A program made the translations under genes and the position numbers. A stretch of 64,000 bases of DNA, from the NCBI GenBank assembly GCA_021464245.1, contig JADCRB010000025.1, forward strand, positions 5,231,947-5,295,946. Direction: 5' to 3'. The DNA comes from Carallia brachiata (taxonomy: Eukaryota > Streptophyta > Magnoliopsida > Malpighiales > Rhizophoraceae). The notes under the pieces were generated by a model. It worked only from the letters and a program-made list of their open reading frames with translations. It was not told where the DNA came from and ran no database searches. Shown one piece after another: positions 13,063-23,474 of the stretch (the first letter of the stretch is position 1; every line of letters starts with the position of its first letter).

Positions 13063-13834
13063 TCAAAGCTCATCCTCCATCCTCAACTAGTCACCAATAT
13101 CCGCCTGGTGATACACCACAATCCCATTAGGATCCAATTTCCTGCAATCCTGAGTCGATTTCGCAGCGGTCCCCAACCCCAACGGCACATCAGACATGGA
13201 AAACACGACAACACCATCATTAGCCTTAGAACTATCAGTAATCCTCCCCAACCACCTTTCAAAACGTGGTTACCGTACAAAAACATTTCCGAGGTGGGTT
13301 TTAGCCAGATTTTATTCTTGGCGTTAACGGAAAAGAGATTCAGGCCCTGGATGGTCAAGTGAAAGCTGCCTCCCTCCGTGAATTTGCCTATGCAGGTCCC
13401 CAGAGAGGCCAAATTGGCGCGGCAAATGTTGGTGGCTCGCTTCACCAGGGACTCGCTGACTTAGTACACCTTGTTCTTGTGGAACCTGAAGCAGTAGCCA
13501 CCTGCGTTCTGGTCGGGCCCCTCTGTTTTTTGTGTTTGAATTGTTAAAAAATGGTAAGAAAAAAATTGTGAAAAATAAAATTATTTAAATTGATAGAAAG
13601 ATTAAAAAAATAAAAATAATAAAAAGAAAATAAATGATAATTTATAAAAAAGTAAAATTTATTATTTTAATTAATAAAAAATTATAAATAAAATATATAA
13701 TATTATTTTTTAATTAAAATTTTTCAATTATTTTCTTTTCTCATTAAATTATTTTAAACCAAACACACAGTTGCCCGTGAACTTGAAGAGCTTGTCGAAC
13801 ACGGCCTGCTTTCGTTCTCGTCAAGAGGCCTCAT
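13063..13834 (-). pseudogene. NIP7: Pseudogene of NIP7, a 60S ribosome biogenesis factor
   Basis: NIP7 is a PUA-domain protein of about 180 residues needed for pre-rRNA processing and 60S assembly in the nucleolus. The start (13834) encodes MRPLDENES and, after a small frame slip, AVFDKLFKFTGN. Homology stops at 13771, where an AT-rich MITE of about 240 bp sits, and resumes at GPDQNAGGYCF near 13521. The rest is collinear: [53 protein letters not shown], then [15 protein letters not shown] and RMEDEL. Disabling changes are a frame slip after NES, the MITE with loss of roughly 27-30 bases of coding sequence, TAA in place of a Tyr codon (13461-13463), a one-base loss near 13251, and TAG in place of Tyr (13087-13089). 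No introns are seen in the surviving part and no poly(A) tail follows, so retrocopy versus old gene copy is undecided; the upstream site II motifs argue for a DNA-level copy. Confidence 0.9.
13527..13770. mobile_element. MITE inserted in the NIP7 pseudogene
   Basis: A very AT-rich segment of about 240 bp lies between two blocks that are adjacent in NIP7. Its ends are inverted relatives: TTTGTGTTTGAATTG on the left and CTTAAT-like ...TTAAACCAAACACACA on the right, both reading inward as TGTGTTTGG-like. The element at 43421-43641 shares the same ends and an inner GAAAATTGTGA-like motif, so they appear to be one family. A target duplication cannot be seen because flanking coding bases are lost. 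Confidence 0.7.
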
Positions 13835-15849
13835 TTGTGATGATTTTTCGTCCTTTACAATAACAAGGTGAATGGGAGAAAGTAAAGAGACTGGATCAAA
13901 GATAAAACGAGACAAGGGAGTTGCAGCAACCCACGAAAAAAAAAAGAAAAAAAAAAAGAAAGGGGAAAGAAAAATTGTAAAACCCCTGGATAGATGTAGG
14001 TAGGGTTTATGTTGATTGGTAATCAGATCAACCGAAATTTGGGACTGTGGATATTTGGGCTAGGATGGGGTCGTCCCATTGAAATGGGCGTCCAAAGCCT
14101 AGCATTGCAGGCCCAATATTCTTCTCCAAGACACATCAATAAGTCGGTTGGATTTTACTCAACTAACCATAAGTATTAGTTTAAATAATCATTGGTCTTA
14201 TTGACAAAGATTAGAAGTTTGACTTCAACCACAACTTTCTCCCTTTTCTTGTGTATGCATTTATCCTTCTCATAAGACAAAAAAAAAAAAAAAAATCTCA
14301 CTCAACTAATGAACTCTAGTTCACTTGTATTAGAGTCATCTTATATTATTGAAGATCTCACTTCAAATTTCAATTAATTTCACTCATAACCAAATATATT
14401 TTTCAATTCAATTGGACCAAAAGGAATATTGAATAAGAACGAAAAGTTATTGGGTAATGTAGTTTTTTTTTTTTAAAGAAAATGATAAAGTAAAAGTAGC
14501 GCTCATTTATTTGAAATATTGCACTCAATTTGAGAAGAAATACTGTACTTTTGATTGATTAAAACGAGCATAATACTAGCTTATAAATGTAGGTTTAATC
14601 CTACTAAATGTATTAAGAGAACTCAAACCCCAAACTTCCGATTGGGTAACGTATGCATAATTCGGATTCTAAGAGCTCGGTCTATGTCTTAAAGTAATAA
14701 ACGTAGGATGAGTTGGAAAGAGTGGGCAAATGGGCCTAAGAACAAATATATAAAATCGTTAAAAGTTGCTGGACGGGGCACTGCGACGAGGTGCCGACGC
14801 GCGCAGTGTCTCGCCCAATCATGTTTTTTCAGTCCCCTATTATATGGGCTACAAAGCGGAAAAAAAAAAAAAAACAAAAAAACCCCACCCGTCCAAGCCC
14901 GTCTACATTGACCCGCATGTAGGCGGACTCATATATAATCCAGTTCAAGCATTCTTGTGCTTCTTGCGAGTTGGACCTAATCTAAATTTGTTAGGTATGG
15001 AGCTATCTAGAATGCCATTGTAAACATTAGCATCATTGACCTCTCAGGCTGCTATTTATTTGTTGAATTCAGAAAGTTCGAGGGTTTGGCTTGGATTGAA
15101 AGGCTTGAAATGCACTCTTTCAAAATTTCCCAATGGACTTTAAGTTTTATTTTATAAGAAATATTGGAGAATAGTTGGGAAAAAAGTTTTTCATTTTGTA
15201 ACTTGTAAGCACACATTTTTTGGAGAGTAATTAGAAATACCCATTACTAAAATCAAAGAAAGTTCCACTATCAATTCATGTTCAACAAAATTGAGTCCAC
15301 CTACAGATCAAACACAAATTACCACTAACTACTATGAACACAATAGAAACTCAAAAACTCATACAATTTGAGACACCGTTGGAAGTTACTCGGAGTAGCT
15401 TGAACGCAATCTCATTCTACTGACTGACAGCAAGAGCAAATTTAAGGTACTGTTAAAAGGGATGGCTTACATCCTTACATGTTGTCATGTTCACATTAAA
15501 TTGCTGGATTTCCTTTTCCTTTTATATTTTGATACTTCAAAGAATTCATTCTTTTACAGTGAAGGGAACCTTTTTTTTTTTTTTAATGAAATTGATTCTT
15601 TTACTCTAATTATCCTATGAATCGTGATTCATCAAAAGCATGAAGATCACAAGAAAGCGCCATAGAAATAAAATACATCAAGCAAACAACTAGTACAAGT
15701 TAAGACAAGTGATCGAGAAATTAAATACATATAAAGAAACGAGATAATCGATCCAAATCCGCCAACCTGCGTCATACCCTGCCTCACAGGCTCCTGCATC
15801 AGACACTAAATCTCCAACAAAAGGGACACCCAGCTAGCAAGCATTCCTC
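13835..15849. other. NIP7 upstream region and spacer to SRC2-like gene 1
   Basis: The first 300 bases are the former promoter side of the NIP7 pseudogene (next entry). Beyond that are A-tracts and a GC-richer patch at about 14700-14850 that includes TGGGCC (14732-14737) but no recognisable frame. No repeats or RNA genes are seen in the rest. Confidence 0.5.
14040..14120 (-). promoter_or_regulatory. Site II-type promoter block upstream of the NIP7 pseudogene
   Basis: TGGGCC/GGCCCA-type site II elements lie at 14110-14115, with related TGGGC cores near 14055 and 14085, about 220-280 bases upstream of the old ATG. Site II elements are typical of plant genes for ribosome assembly and translation, which fits NIP7. 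The block has a relative at 19660-19710. Confidence 0.5.
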
Positions 15850-16632
15850 CTACCAAGCCAGGCCCCTAAAATTGTTTTCCATTGATGGCTGCCACGCAGG
15901 TGAGTAGTACCCGTACCCCTCCTGCTGCCCCGGCGGGTAGCCATACCCAGCCGACTGTGGCGGTGGATACGCATAGACCGGTGGAGGTGATGGGGAAGCT
16001 GCATATCCAGCATATGGTGATGGTGGTGGATAAGCATAATAACCAGCCCCCAGTTGTGGCGGCGGAGTCGGACAAAGAAAAGGTCCGCCATAACTTGCTG
16101 AATTACAACCACCCATTGGCGGCGGAGAATATGTCATGGTAGGCAACTGCCCCGCAAGCTTGTCACCTACTTTCTCTTCCTCCGAGATAACAGCACTGTC
16201 ATCAAACTTATAAGAAAATCTCAACTCACCTTTGCCTCTCCCTGACGGCCTCCTCACTTGATAACTAACAAACTGCTTGGAATATTGGCCATTATTTCCC
16301 CTACAATTACTATCCAGGAGGAGCTCCCTGATGGGCACGATGACCAGACCGACATCTCGGTCACGAAGGGCTCGATGACAGCGCAGCTTGAACACGAGGT
16401 TCAGGCGGTTTATCCGAGCTGGGGGACCATAGATAGTGAAGGTGATGGGGAAATTCCAGGTGGGGTTGCGTTTACCTTCTCTGTCAATAGGGGTCTCGGT
16501 CCTTTGCTGGGGGTGAAGTGGATCGCCGGAGATGGAAACGACCGCGTAAACTTCCATTCTGGAGAGGAGATTGACATGTTTAAGGTCGTTTGCAGAGATG
16601 ACGTTGATCTCTAAGGTTCTTTGTTGCTCCAT
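15850..16632 (-). CDS. SRC2-like C2-domain protein, copy 1 (3' end decayed)
   Basis: An intronless frame of 260 residues. SRC2 proteins are small plant C2 proteins, induced by cold or defence signals, that bind membranes and calcium. Residues 1-150 form one C2 domain: LEINVISANDLKHVNL, NPTWNFPITF, RLNLVFKLRC and QFVSYQVRRPSGRGKGEL. From about 170 the protein is rich in Pro, Tyr and Gly (YPPPSPYAGY, PPGQQEGYGYY). Most SRC2 proteins, and copy 2 here, then end in a Gly/Leu-rich segment and LVSD. Copy 1 instead stops after ENNFRGLAW. The missing tail is still visible downstream in two other frames (GLVGGMLA, then VGDLVSDAG at 15790-15822), so two one-base losses near 15835 and 15860 explain the early stop. 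The start at 16632 (MEQQRTLE) matches copy 2. Confidence 0.9.
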   Translation of the reverse strand: MEQQRTLEINVISANDLKHVNLLSRMEVYAVVSISGDPLHPQQRTETPIDREGKRNPTWNFPITFTIYGPPARINRLNLVFKLRCHRALRDRDVGLVIVPIRELLLDSNCRGNNGQYSKQFVSYQVRRPSGRGKGELRFSYKFDDSAVISEEEKVGDKLAGQLPTMTYSPPPMGGCNSASYGGPFLCPTPPPQLGAGYYAYPPPSPYAGYAASPSPPPVYAYPPPQSAGYGYPPGQQEGYGYYSPAWQPSMENNFRGLAW

Positions 16633-16699
16633 ATTATACCAGAGCCCGAGCCACTGCTACGGAGGGACGGAGAGGGATACAGAGCGAGATTGACCACCG

Positions 16700-16774
16700 C
16701 AGACTTTAATTACGTTTGAGTTCATTGTTAAATATTTGATCAGACTCAAATTACGTTTGAGTTCATTGTTAAAA
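16700..16774. repeat. Direct repeat of about 33 bp upstream of SRC2-like gene 1
   Basis: Two tandemly placed copies, 16700-16733 and 16741-16774, share a perfect core AATTACGTTTGAGTTCATTG followed by TTAAA, and a common CAGACT at the left. They lie about 70-140 bases upstream of the start codon, in the expected promoter or 5' UTR, and could duplicate a cis element (core TTACGT). Copy 2 has no such pair. Confidence 0.75.
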
Positions 16775-18000
16775 CAAACTATGAAAGTCTCAGCGTCAAC
16801 GCTCATCGTGCCGGCTGCTGACTGGCGACCGTGATGACTGGTTAATTGCCATCAATTCTTCATGTTCACCGCACAGGACCCGAGCGCATGACTTCTCGAA
16901 TAATAATTGTTCTAGAGACCTTCTTTTTTTTTTTTTTTAAACAGCAAAAAAAGATAGCCAATCATTTAGTTCTAGAGACCAACCATGTACCATAGATTTA
17001 GATTTTTTTGACATAAGGCAGCCAAAATTAAGTGGTCTGTGGGCCTTAAAACATAAATAAAAATAAATAATCATTTTTTAAAATTTTGAGTTTATCGACA
17101 AGAAATATATAAACAACAAAAACAGTACAATATGCTATTACCAACGGAGATAAAATTCACTTTTTTGCTAGTTAATTTGTTGTACAATGTTTGTTGTGGA
17201 TTATATCATCACTATTGCAAAAGAGTGGCCTTACACATTCTGGATATTTTGTTTCCGAAAATATTTGGACGAAATTAGAATTTTTATTTTTGAAACGGTG
17301 ACTGATATTTTTGAAATATAAAAATAACAAGTGTTTCAAAAATATCAGTATTAATTTTAAAAATAACAATTATCATTTCAATCAAGATAAAAATTACCAA
17401 GACATAATCTTTTATTCATTACAAAATTAACCATTTTCTATGGAATCTTCGAAATTTCAATATATATATATATATATACATGTGAGTCCCACGTACCATA
17501 TCACCTGTGACTCCCTTTTATCCAAAATCTCTACGTCACAAATTTTTTTTCAGTTTGCTTTATTTATTTAGTGTTTACTAATCTTACTTATATTTAAAAT
17601 TAAGTTATTTTAATTAATATTTTAAATGAGTCAAATTAAAATTATTTTTTAAATAAAATAGAATCTAATTGAAATAAAAAATATTGAAATAAATTTATAT
17701 AATGTAATATATGTGTTATGCTAACAAAAATAAGGAATAAAACTACCGAAAATCTTCTGTAAAAGGTCTTTCTTTCTTGGTCTACATAGAACCGTAATGG
17801 ACATAAATGGACACATGAAGAAAAATAAGAGTGGGCGTTGGTGGAGCTTAAACGTTTTTCTTTCTTTGTTTATTTTGAGTTTGAACTTTTCTTCAATTTA
17901 TGCGTCGGTCCCACGTTGACTTTAATTACTTCACAGACGAACAATCAATGCATGGGAGAAAAAATAAGAGCAACATACGAGGAGGACAAAAAAAAAAAAC
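16775..18000. other. SRC2-1 upstream DNA and spacer
   Basis: The first about 100 bases hold GTGATGACTGGT (16831-16842), which recurs upstream of SRC2-like gene 2. The rest is AT-rich with a (TA)n run at about 17460-17478 and no recognisable gene. Confidence 0.5.
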
Positions 18001-18150
18001 GATAAAGTAAAATTAATTAATTGAATTGTATTAATAAATTATTATTTGTAATAAATAATTAATAAAATTAATACATAATTTTTATTAATTTTATGTTATA
18101 AATTATAATCATTTAATTGTATAATTCAATTGATCGATCTTATTATATAT
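18001..18150. mobile_element. Foldback MITE, AATTGTATAATTCAATTGATCGAT family
   Basis: The left arm (AATTAATTGAATTGTATTAAT) and the reverse complement of the right arm (ATCGATCAATTGAATTATAC) match around a short AT centre. The same arm sequence builds the element at 23274-23431. It is noncoding and about 150 bp. Confidence 0.6.
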
Positions 18151-18530
18151 CGATCTTGCCAATTTTTTTGATTAATTTTCTCGATCCATGTAATTGGACA
18201 AAAGAAAAACATAAATCAAAATGAATTGGCTAGTTTAAATGTAATAGATCCATGTAATTTTTCCGATCCATATAGTCGTTTGGATCCATGTATAAATGTA
18301 ATAGTTTTCGCTAGTTTAAAATATAAAATAAAAGAGGGTCATCCCTTGTAACTGCCATTGCCAACGCTGCTTTTCTCGTTATATTTCTTTGATAAAGGTG
18401 GCTAGTACTTGGTTGGGAAAATTCTCGATGAGGTTGTCTTGTTGCCTGTGAACTGGAGACATTGTTGTCACTATAGATATAATACGAGATCATCCTGGTA
18501 AGTTGCTAAAAAAGACTCCACATCGATTTG

Positions 18531-18786
18531 GTTTTTAAAAAAGGGCTCCATTACATGGCCAAACAGATTTTTCCTACTGTGTTCACACGAATTTTTTTTG
18601 TGCAACCAGAAGTATTTTTTGTGCAACTAAGAGCAGAAAATGTGCAACAAAAAAATAGTAATATTTTTTGTATCACTTTTTATCATTGTGGTTGCACAAA
18701 ATACCCTTATAGTTGCACAAAAAAAATTACGTGTGGAGATAATAAAAAAAATTTGTTTGGCCATAAACATTTTCCCTTTAAAAAAT
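18531..18786. mobile_element. Foldback MITE with about 75-bp inverted repeats
   Basis: Left arm reading inward: ATGGCCAAACAGATTTTT, TTCACACG, then TTTTTTTTGTGCAAC. The right arm, reversed, gives ATGGCCAAACAAATTTTT, TCCACACG, then TTTTTTTTGTGCAAC. The arms extend outward to a shared TTTTTAAA-AAGGG. The centre carries extra TGTGCAAC/GTTGCACA copies, so the whole element can form a long hairpin. Diverged relatives lie at 20555-20765 and 40378-40606. Confidence 0.8.
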
Positions 18787-19040
18787 TTCAGTTTGACAAA
18801 TGATTCTGACAGACCTCTCCAGAGTCCGGACCCAAGTTGTTTTTTTTTTTTTAGAGTTTATCATTTTATAATTTGTATCTATGAAAACACTTAAATCTAA
18901 AGTTAACATATCTAAAGATATTCACATTCACTTAGAATTCATAAAATTATGTTTATGTACGCAAAAATATATAAAACGTATACAGAAATTATGAAAATAT
19001 TAAATGACATTAACCAAATATTATATAATTATAATTGTTG

Positions 19041-19066
19041 CTTTCGTTCTCGTCGAGAGGACTCAT
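19041..19066 (-). pseudogene. 5' remnant of a second NIP7 copy
   Basis: On the minus strand this reads ATG then SPLDENES, matching the MRPLDENES start of the NIP7 pseudogene at 13834 with 22 of 26 bases aligned. Homology ends right after the Ser codon, where AT-rich sequence takes over. The flank upstream of the ATG (19067-19165) resembles 13835-13920, and a site II block lies further up. The remnant is short, so the call rests mainly on its position in the duplicated array. Confidence 0.55.
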
Positions 19067-19228
19067 CATGAATTCATGATTCTCTCTTTACAAAACGTGA
19101 ATCCATGAAAACAAATGTAGAAAATCAAAGAAAGAGCCAGACAAGTAGGTAGAGGAGCAATGAAAAAAGCAGTTTAGAAGTTAGAACCCGTGGGATTTAG
19201 GTTTTTTTTTTCTCTTTTTTTTTTTAAT

Positions 19229-19560
19229 GTCAATATACAAAAATATTATCAACTTTACTTAAAATAACATATTTAACATCAACTTTAAAAAGTAATAAAT
19301 CTAGTACCAATTTTGTCTAAAGTAATAAATTTAACACGTAATAATTTTATATGAACAAAATCTGTCAGTTTCAATAACAGATTTATATAAATATATCTGT
19401 TTCGATGACATAATAATCATATAAATTAACGTCACATGATCAAAGCAGATAAATTCAGTTCAAAAAAATTTATAACGTGTTAGATTTGTTACTTTAGATA
19501 AAATTAGTATTAAAAATTTGTTACTTAAATAAAATTGATAATATTTTTATATATTAACTA
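19229..19560. mobile_element. MITE with inverted ends TCAATATACAAAAATATT
   Basis: The left end TCAATATACAAAAATATTATCAACTT and the reversed right end TTAATATATAAAAATATTATCAATTT are inverted repeats that continue inward with TTACTT-AAATAAC. The centre contains AATAATCATATAA. The element at 44428-44784 has the same ends and the same centre. It lies between the NIP7 remnant and its promoter-like block. Confidence 0.7.
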
Positions 19561-19654
19561 TTATTTTTTCTTTTTTTCTTTTTTTGTTGGTTTAGGCAGC
19601 CTCTTAGGCTTTTGTTAACCGGCAAACAAACCAGAGAGAAGAGATTGAACATCG

Positions 19655-19710
19655 TAGGTGCTGGAGATGGCTGCCCCATTGGTAATGGGCTTAGAAATAC
19701 AGGCCCAATC
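19655..19710 (-). promoter_or_regulatory. Site II-type block upstream of the NIP7 remnant
   Basis: Contains GGCCCA at 19702-19707 and CCCATTGGTAATGGGC just before it. It aligns loosely with CCCATTGAAATGGGC and GGCCCA at 14075-14115. With the 331-bp MITE removed, its distance to the remnant ATG (about 305 bp) is close to that in the other copy (276 bp). Confidence 0.45.
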
Positions 19711-20554
19711 TGGTTGTCATGGTCTCCGGATGGCGCCAATCGGTTAGTCAAATGTAGCGGTGGTTGGGTGGCCATCTGGCGAAAGTCAAGCGTAATGCGG
19801 AGGTTGGAATTTCAATCTTTAAAATAATGTAGAAAAGTTAACACCTTCCATACAGACCGAAAAGAAAAAAAAAGTAGAAAAGTAATATGACTTTTAAGTT
19901 TTAACTCTTTCCTTAAACAAAAAAATATTGTACAAAATAGAAACCAACAAGAAAAATATTAAGATATTTTTTTTTCTAAATAAGGAAGCTAATATCTTAT
20001 GTTTTTACTATTTATTTTTTTTAGATCCTAATATCTAAAAATCATATTGAACTCTGACTAATTTAATTCAAATATCTATCAAATTTTTTATCAAATTTTT
20101 TTATTAAAGAGCTTTCTCAGCACTATTTTCACCACATTTCTCACATCTCATATTTTTACTATAATTAAATATGACACTTTCTTACACTATTTTAATTTTA
20201 TATTTGAGTTTTGTTGCCTCAATTTTTATTTCTTAACCTTCCAACTTTCCTTCTATGAAAAGATGATTATTTCTCAATTTTTATTTCTTAACCTTCAATT
20301 TTTATTTCATTCTACCAAAATTATAATGAGAAGATGATTATTATCAATTTTATTAATTAAAAATATGATGAGAAATTAACTCCCACCACACTTTTTTTTT
20401 CCTTTCCGTTTATTATATTCTAGTAATCACAAGTCTTGTTAATTTAATCAAAATTTGATTTTTACTAGATTCTTCTCATTTTCTCTTGTATGACTTTGAC
20501 CCTCCTCTATATATATATATATATATGTGTATATATGTCTCATTACATAGGCTG

Positions 20555-20765
20555 ATATGTCATGCGCGCTGAGCAGACGCGAATTTTATGCAACTACAAA
20601 TGTATTTTATACAACTGTAACTAAAAAATATGCAGTAAAAAAAAACAGTAATATTTTTTTGTCTCATTTTTATCGTTCTGATTGAACAAAATATAATCAT
20701 AGTTGCACAAAAATTACGTATGTATACAAACATATGACACTTACGTCTGTCCAACAACTTTTTTA
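20555..20765. mobile_element. Diverged foldback element of the GTGCAAC family
   Basis: The core shares ordered motifs with 18531-18786: AATTTTATGCAACTACAAAT, a run of A then CAGTAATATTTTT, TCATTTTTATCGTT, and ATAGTTGCACAAAAATTACGT. The outer ends differ (GCAGACG versus CGTCTGTCC), so it is an old or recombined member. Confidence 0.55.
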
Positions 20766-20768
20766 CTA

Positions 20769-20816
20769 TAATATATATAATATATATAGATATATATATA
20801 TATATATATATATATA
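20769..20816. repeat. (TA)n microsatellite
   Basis: Interrupted TA run. A second TA run lies at 20508-20526, so this foldback element is bracketed by TA repeats on both sides. Confidence 0.85.
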
Positions 20817-22234
20817 CAGCAATAATTTCATGAACTGAAAAAGTTCCAACAGCCTCATTTGACTGTTCCCTACCATATAGAGAAGGAGAAACAGTTTTTT
20901 TCCCACAAAATCATCTGATAGAAATTGGCTTCTGTTTATATGTCTTTTTAATGCAAGAGAGCAACTATAGGGAAACATTTTTTATTAATTTATATACAAT
21001 TATTTGAAAAAAAAAAAGCATACAAACTGAGTTTTATGATTGAAAATAGAGAATTTCACACTATTTAATTTATTATGTCCGTCAGCATTCGAGATTTTTA
21101 GTGTCTCAGCTCGCTCTCATTCGATTTTATAGCTCCCGCACTCCAGATGCAGAATCCTCGTGATTTTTGTGCTTCCCCAATTCGAAACTCCGATTCTAGA
21201 CCTGTCCAAATGGCTACAAACAAGAGAATAAAGAATCGAATAATTTTGCCTCTAGCCAACGTTAATTATACTTTTGTCACTTTGCTGTGCACGACGGAAA
21301 AATTATTCTAAAAATAGGCAAGGCATCGGCAGTAATAGATAATTTGTGGAGACGATGAAATTAACAGGTTTTCATCAGGGCTGAATGCCATTTCTTGAAC
21401 TCAATTGCAATTCCAGAAAGTATAAATCTGGAAACAGATATGACTTGCTGTAAATTGTCAATAATAGTTTTCCTAAAAAAATAAAAATAAAAAATCTTGG
21501 GCTTCCGGTTTGCCGATTGCAACGCGCATGCTCTTCTACAACAATGTTCCGTGTTTTTTTATTTCATTTTTGTTTCTGTGTTACATCAAAAAATTAAATA
21601 ATATTCTTCAGGAAATACTCGTTTAGACTTTTATTACTCTTAAAATCTTTGTTTTAATACAGAGAATGTGTGAGATTTATAGGAAAAATAAATAAATAAA
21701 CAAACAGCTACCTAACTGTTGGGATTTTTCACGATGGACCCCAACAATAACCAATCTCGTTCTAGCTACATCCGCCTCTAAGTCGGTTTGTTCGGTTTGT
21801 TGAAGAAGGAAGAAGTTGTACGTCACATTCGTGTTATTTTTGACCTTGTCCTAACATTTAATAGTGGCAATCTGTGATTGGCAATCAATAAATTTTGCCA
21901 AATTCAAAATAATATAGTAAAAAAAAAAGAGGTTGGAGGCAAGGCAACCGATTACAAAACCGTTTCCGGGGAAACAGACTTTTCGTCATGGTTCTTCATT
22001 TTTCTAACCATTAGGTATAGTTGAATGACCACCATATTTAAAATTTGGATTGAAATTTTAGATTCTTCGCTTATAATAATATTCTTCTCTGAAATAGAAA
22101 ACTAAGTCCTTTTTTTATTTTATTTTATTTGGAAGGTTACTTACAAGCGTTGATCTTGGACGTATTATAGAATTCCCATACAGATCAAAAAATTGATGGA
22201 GGGATGTCGATTCCCCTGTATCAATCTAGAGTAT
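20817..22234. other. Intergenic region, nothing recognised
   Basis: A/T-rich DNA with one GC-richer patch (21060-21200) and no conserved frame, RNA or clear repeat. Confidence 0.5.
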
Positions 22235-22496
22235 GTTTGTTTCTATAAAATATTTTATAAAAAAAATTTACAAATTTTTCAGGGTTTGTTTTACGAAATA
22301 TTTTATTAGGTAAAAATTAAAGAAAATTTTCAGATTTTCAGGTAAAATAATTTCTCCTTTTACAGAACTGAAGTTATTTTTAGGGAAAATACAAACTATA
22401 CTATAAGTAAGTGACAAAGGAAAATCATTATTTTTACTGTAAATATTTTTTCCTATAAATATTTTATAAATATAACTTATTTTATAACAAACAAAC
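22235..22496. mobile_element. MITE with inverted ends GTTTGTTT-TATAAAATA
   Basis: The left end GTTTGTTTCTATAAAATATTTTATAA is matched in inverse by ...TTATTTTATAACAAACAAAC on the right. The inner arms repeat TATTTTATAA/TTATAAAATA. It is about 260 bp and without coding capacity. The open frame through it is an artefact. Confidence 0.6.
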
Positions 22497-23273
22497 CGAT
22501 TTCTAATTTCAATTTGACTTTCTCGATGGTAACATGTTATTGCTTGGATGGTTAATTTATCAATCCAATCGGTTCCATAGAAATATTTAGCAATTCTGAA
22601 TAAATCTCTAACAACATAGAAAGCCCAATATAAAGCCAATATAAAAAGCAAACAAGTACACGTAATCCCCCCAAATCATAGCTCTTGAATTTTTCACCAG
22701 GTAACGTCGTCCTTAGATACAGTCATCGGCCAGATATGAACTAATTCAAACATTTAGAAGGAAAAAAAAAAAAAAAGAACAATAATGTTATCTACGTCTT
22801 AATTTCCTGATTTTTCCCAACTGTCCTAATATGGAAAACAATTTTCACAATTTTAGCAGGGGAACTCTACTGATCAAGACAATAGATTCTAGAGACGGAT
22901 TTTTTTAGTGTTTAACTTAGGAAAGTTGAGAGATTCAGTCGCAATTGATATTGAAGTATGCTGGGTTAAATGTGCTGCGAATACAATCTTCTGATATCCC
23001 GACAAAAAAACAAAGAAAGGATGCTATGAATCACAAGAACTTGCAATATCCCAATTAATTAAACAGTAACGATATGCCCAACAACAAAGCGGCCCACAAA
23101 GTGACCAGATTTCTGGGCAGTACAAAAGTAAAACATTCACTCATATATATCCACTCTAGCACATTCTTTGAGATCAGAAAAAACAGACACAGACATTAAA
23201 GAAAGCCAAAAACATACAGGGATAGGGGAAAAATTAGATAAAAAAGAGTTATAGTATTTTGTAAAAAAAAAAA

Positions 23274-23431
23274 AGTTATAGTATAATTATCGATCGATTG
23301 AATTATACAATTAAATTATTATTATTTATAATAAAAAATTAATAATATTAACTTATTTTTTATCAATTTTTTTATTAAAAATAATAATAATTTAGTTGTA
23401 CAATTAAATCGATCAATTATACTATAATTTT
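23274..23431. mobile_element. Foldback MITE immediately 3' of SRC2-like gene 2
   Basis: The left arm TTATAGTATAATTATCGATC and the reversed right arm TTATAGTATAATTGATCGAT continue inward together for about 65 bp to ATTATTATTAT and AATAAAAAATT. It is a relative of 18001-18150. It ends 43 bases beyond the SRC2 stop, so it probably lies in the 3' UTR. Confidence 0.75.
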
Positions 23432-23474
23432 GTCTAGTTAGATTTCTAAGTTCCTCTAAAAGCCAAAAAAACGG

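Noticed and set aside
13108..13547. Plus-strand frames in the NIP7 region
   Set aside because: Antisense to the NIP7 homology; no independent support.
15834..16112. Other-frame open frames across both SRC2 genes on both strands
   Set aside because: They are shadows of the repetitive Pro/Gly/Tyr codons; the SRC2 frame has clear family homology.
18311..18493. Minus-strand sequence near 18400 as a missing middle piece of the second NIP7 copy
   Set aside because: Only about ten bases around the GGCAAC site resemble NIP7; the rest does not align in any frame.
20769..20816. TA runs as TATA-box promoters or origins
   Set aside because: They are simple microsatellites with no gene in the right place.
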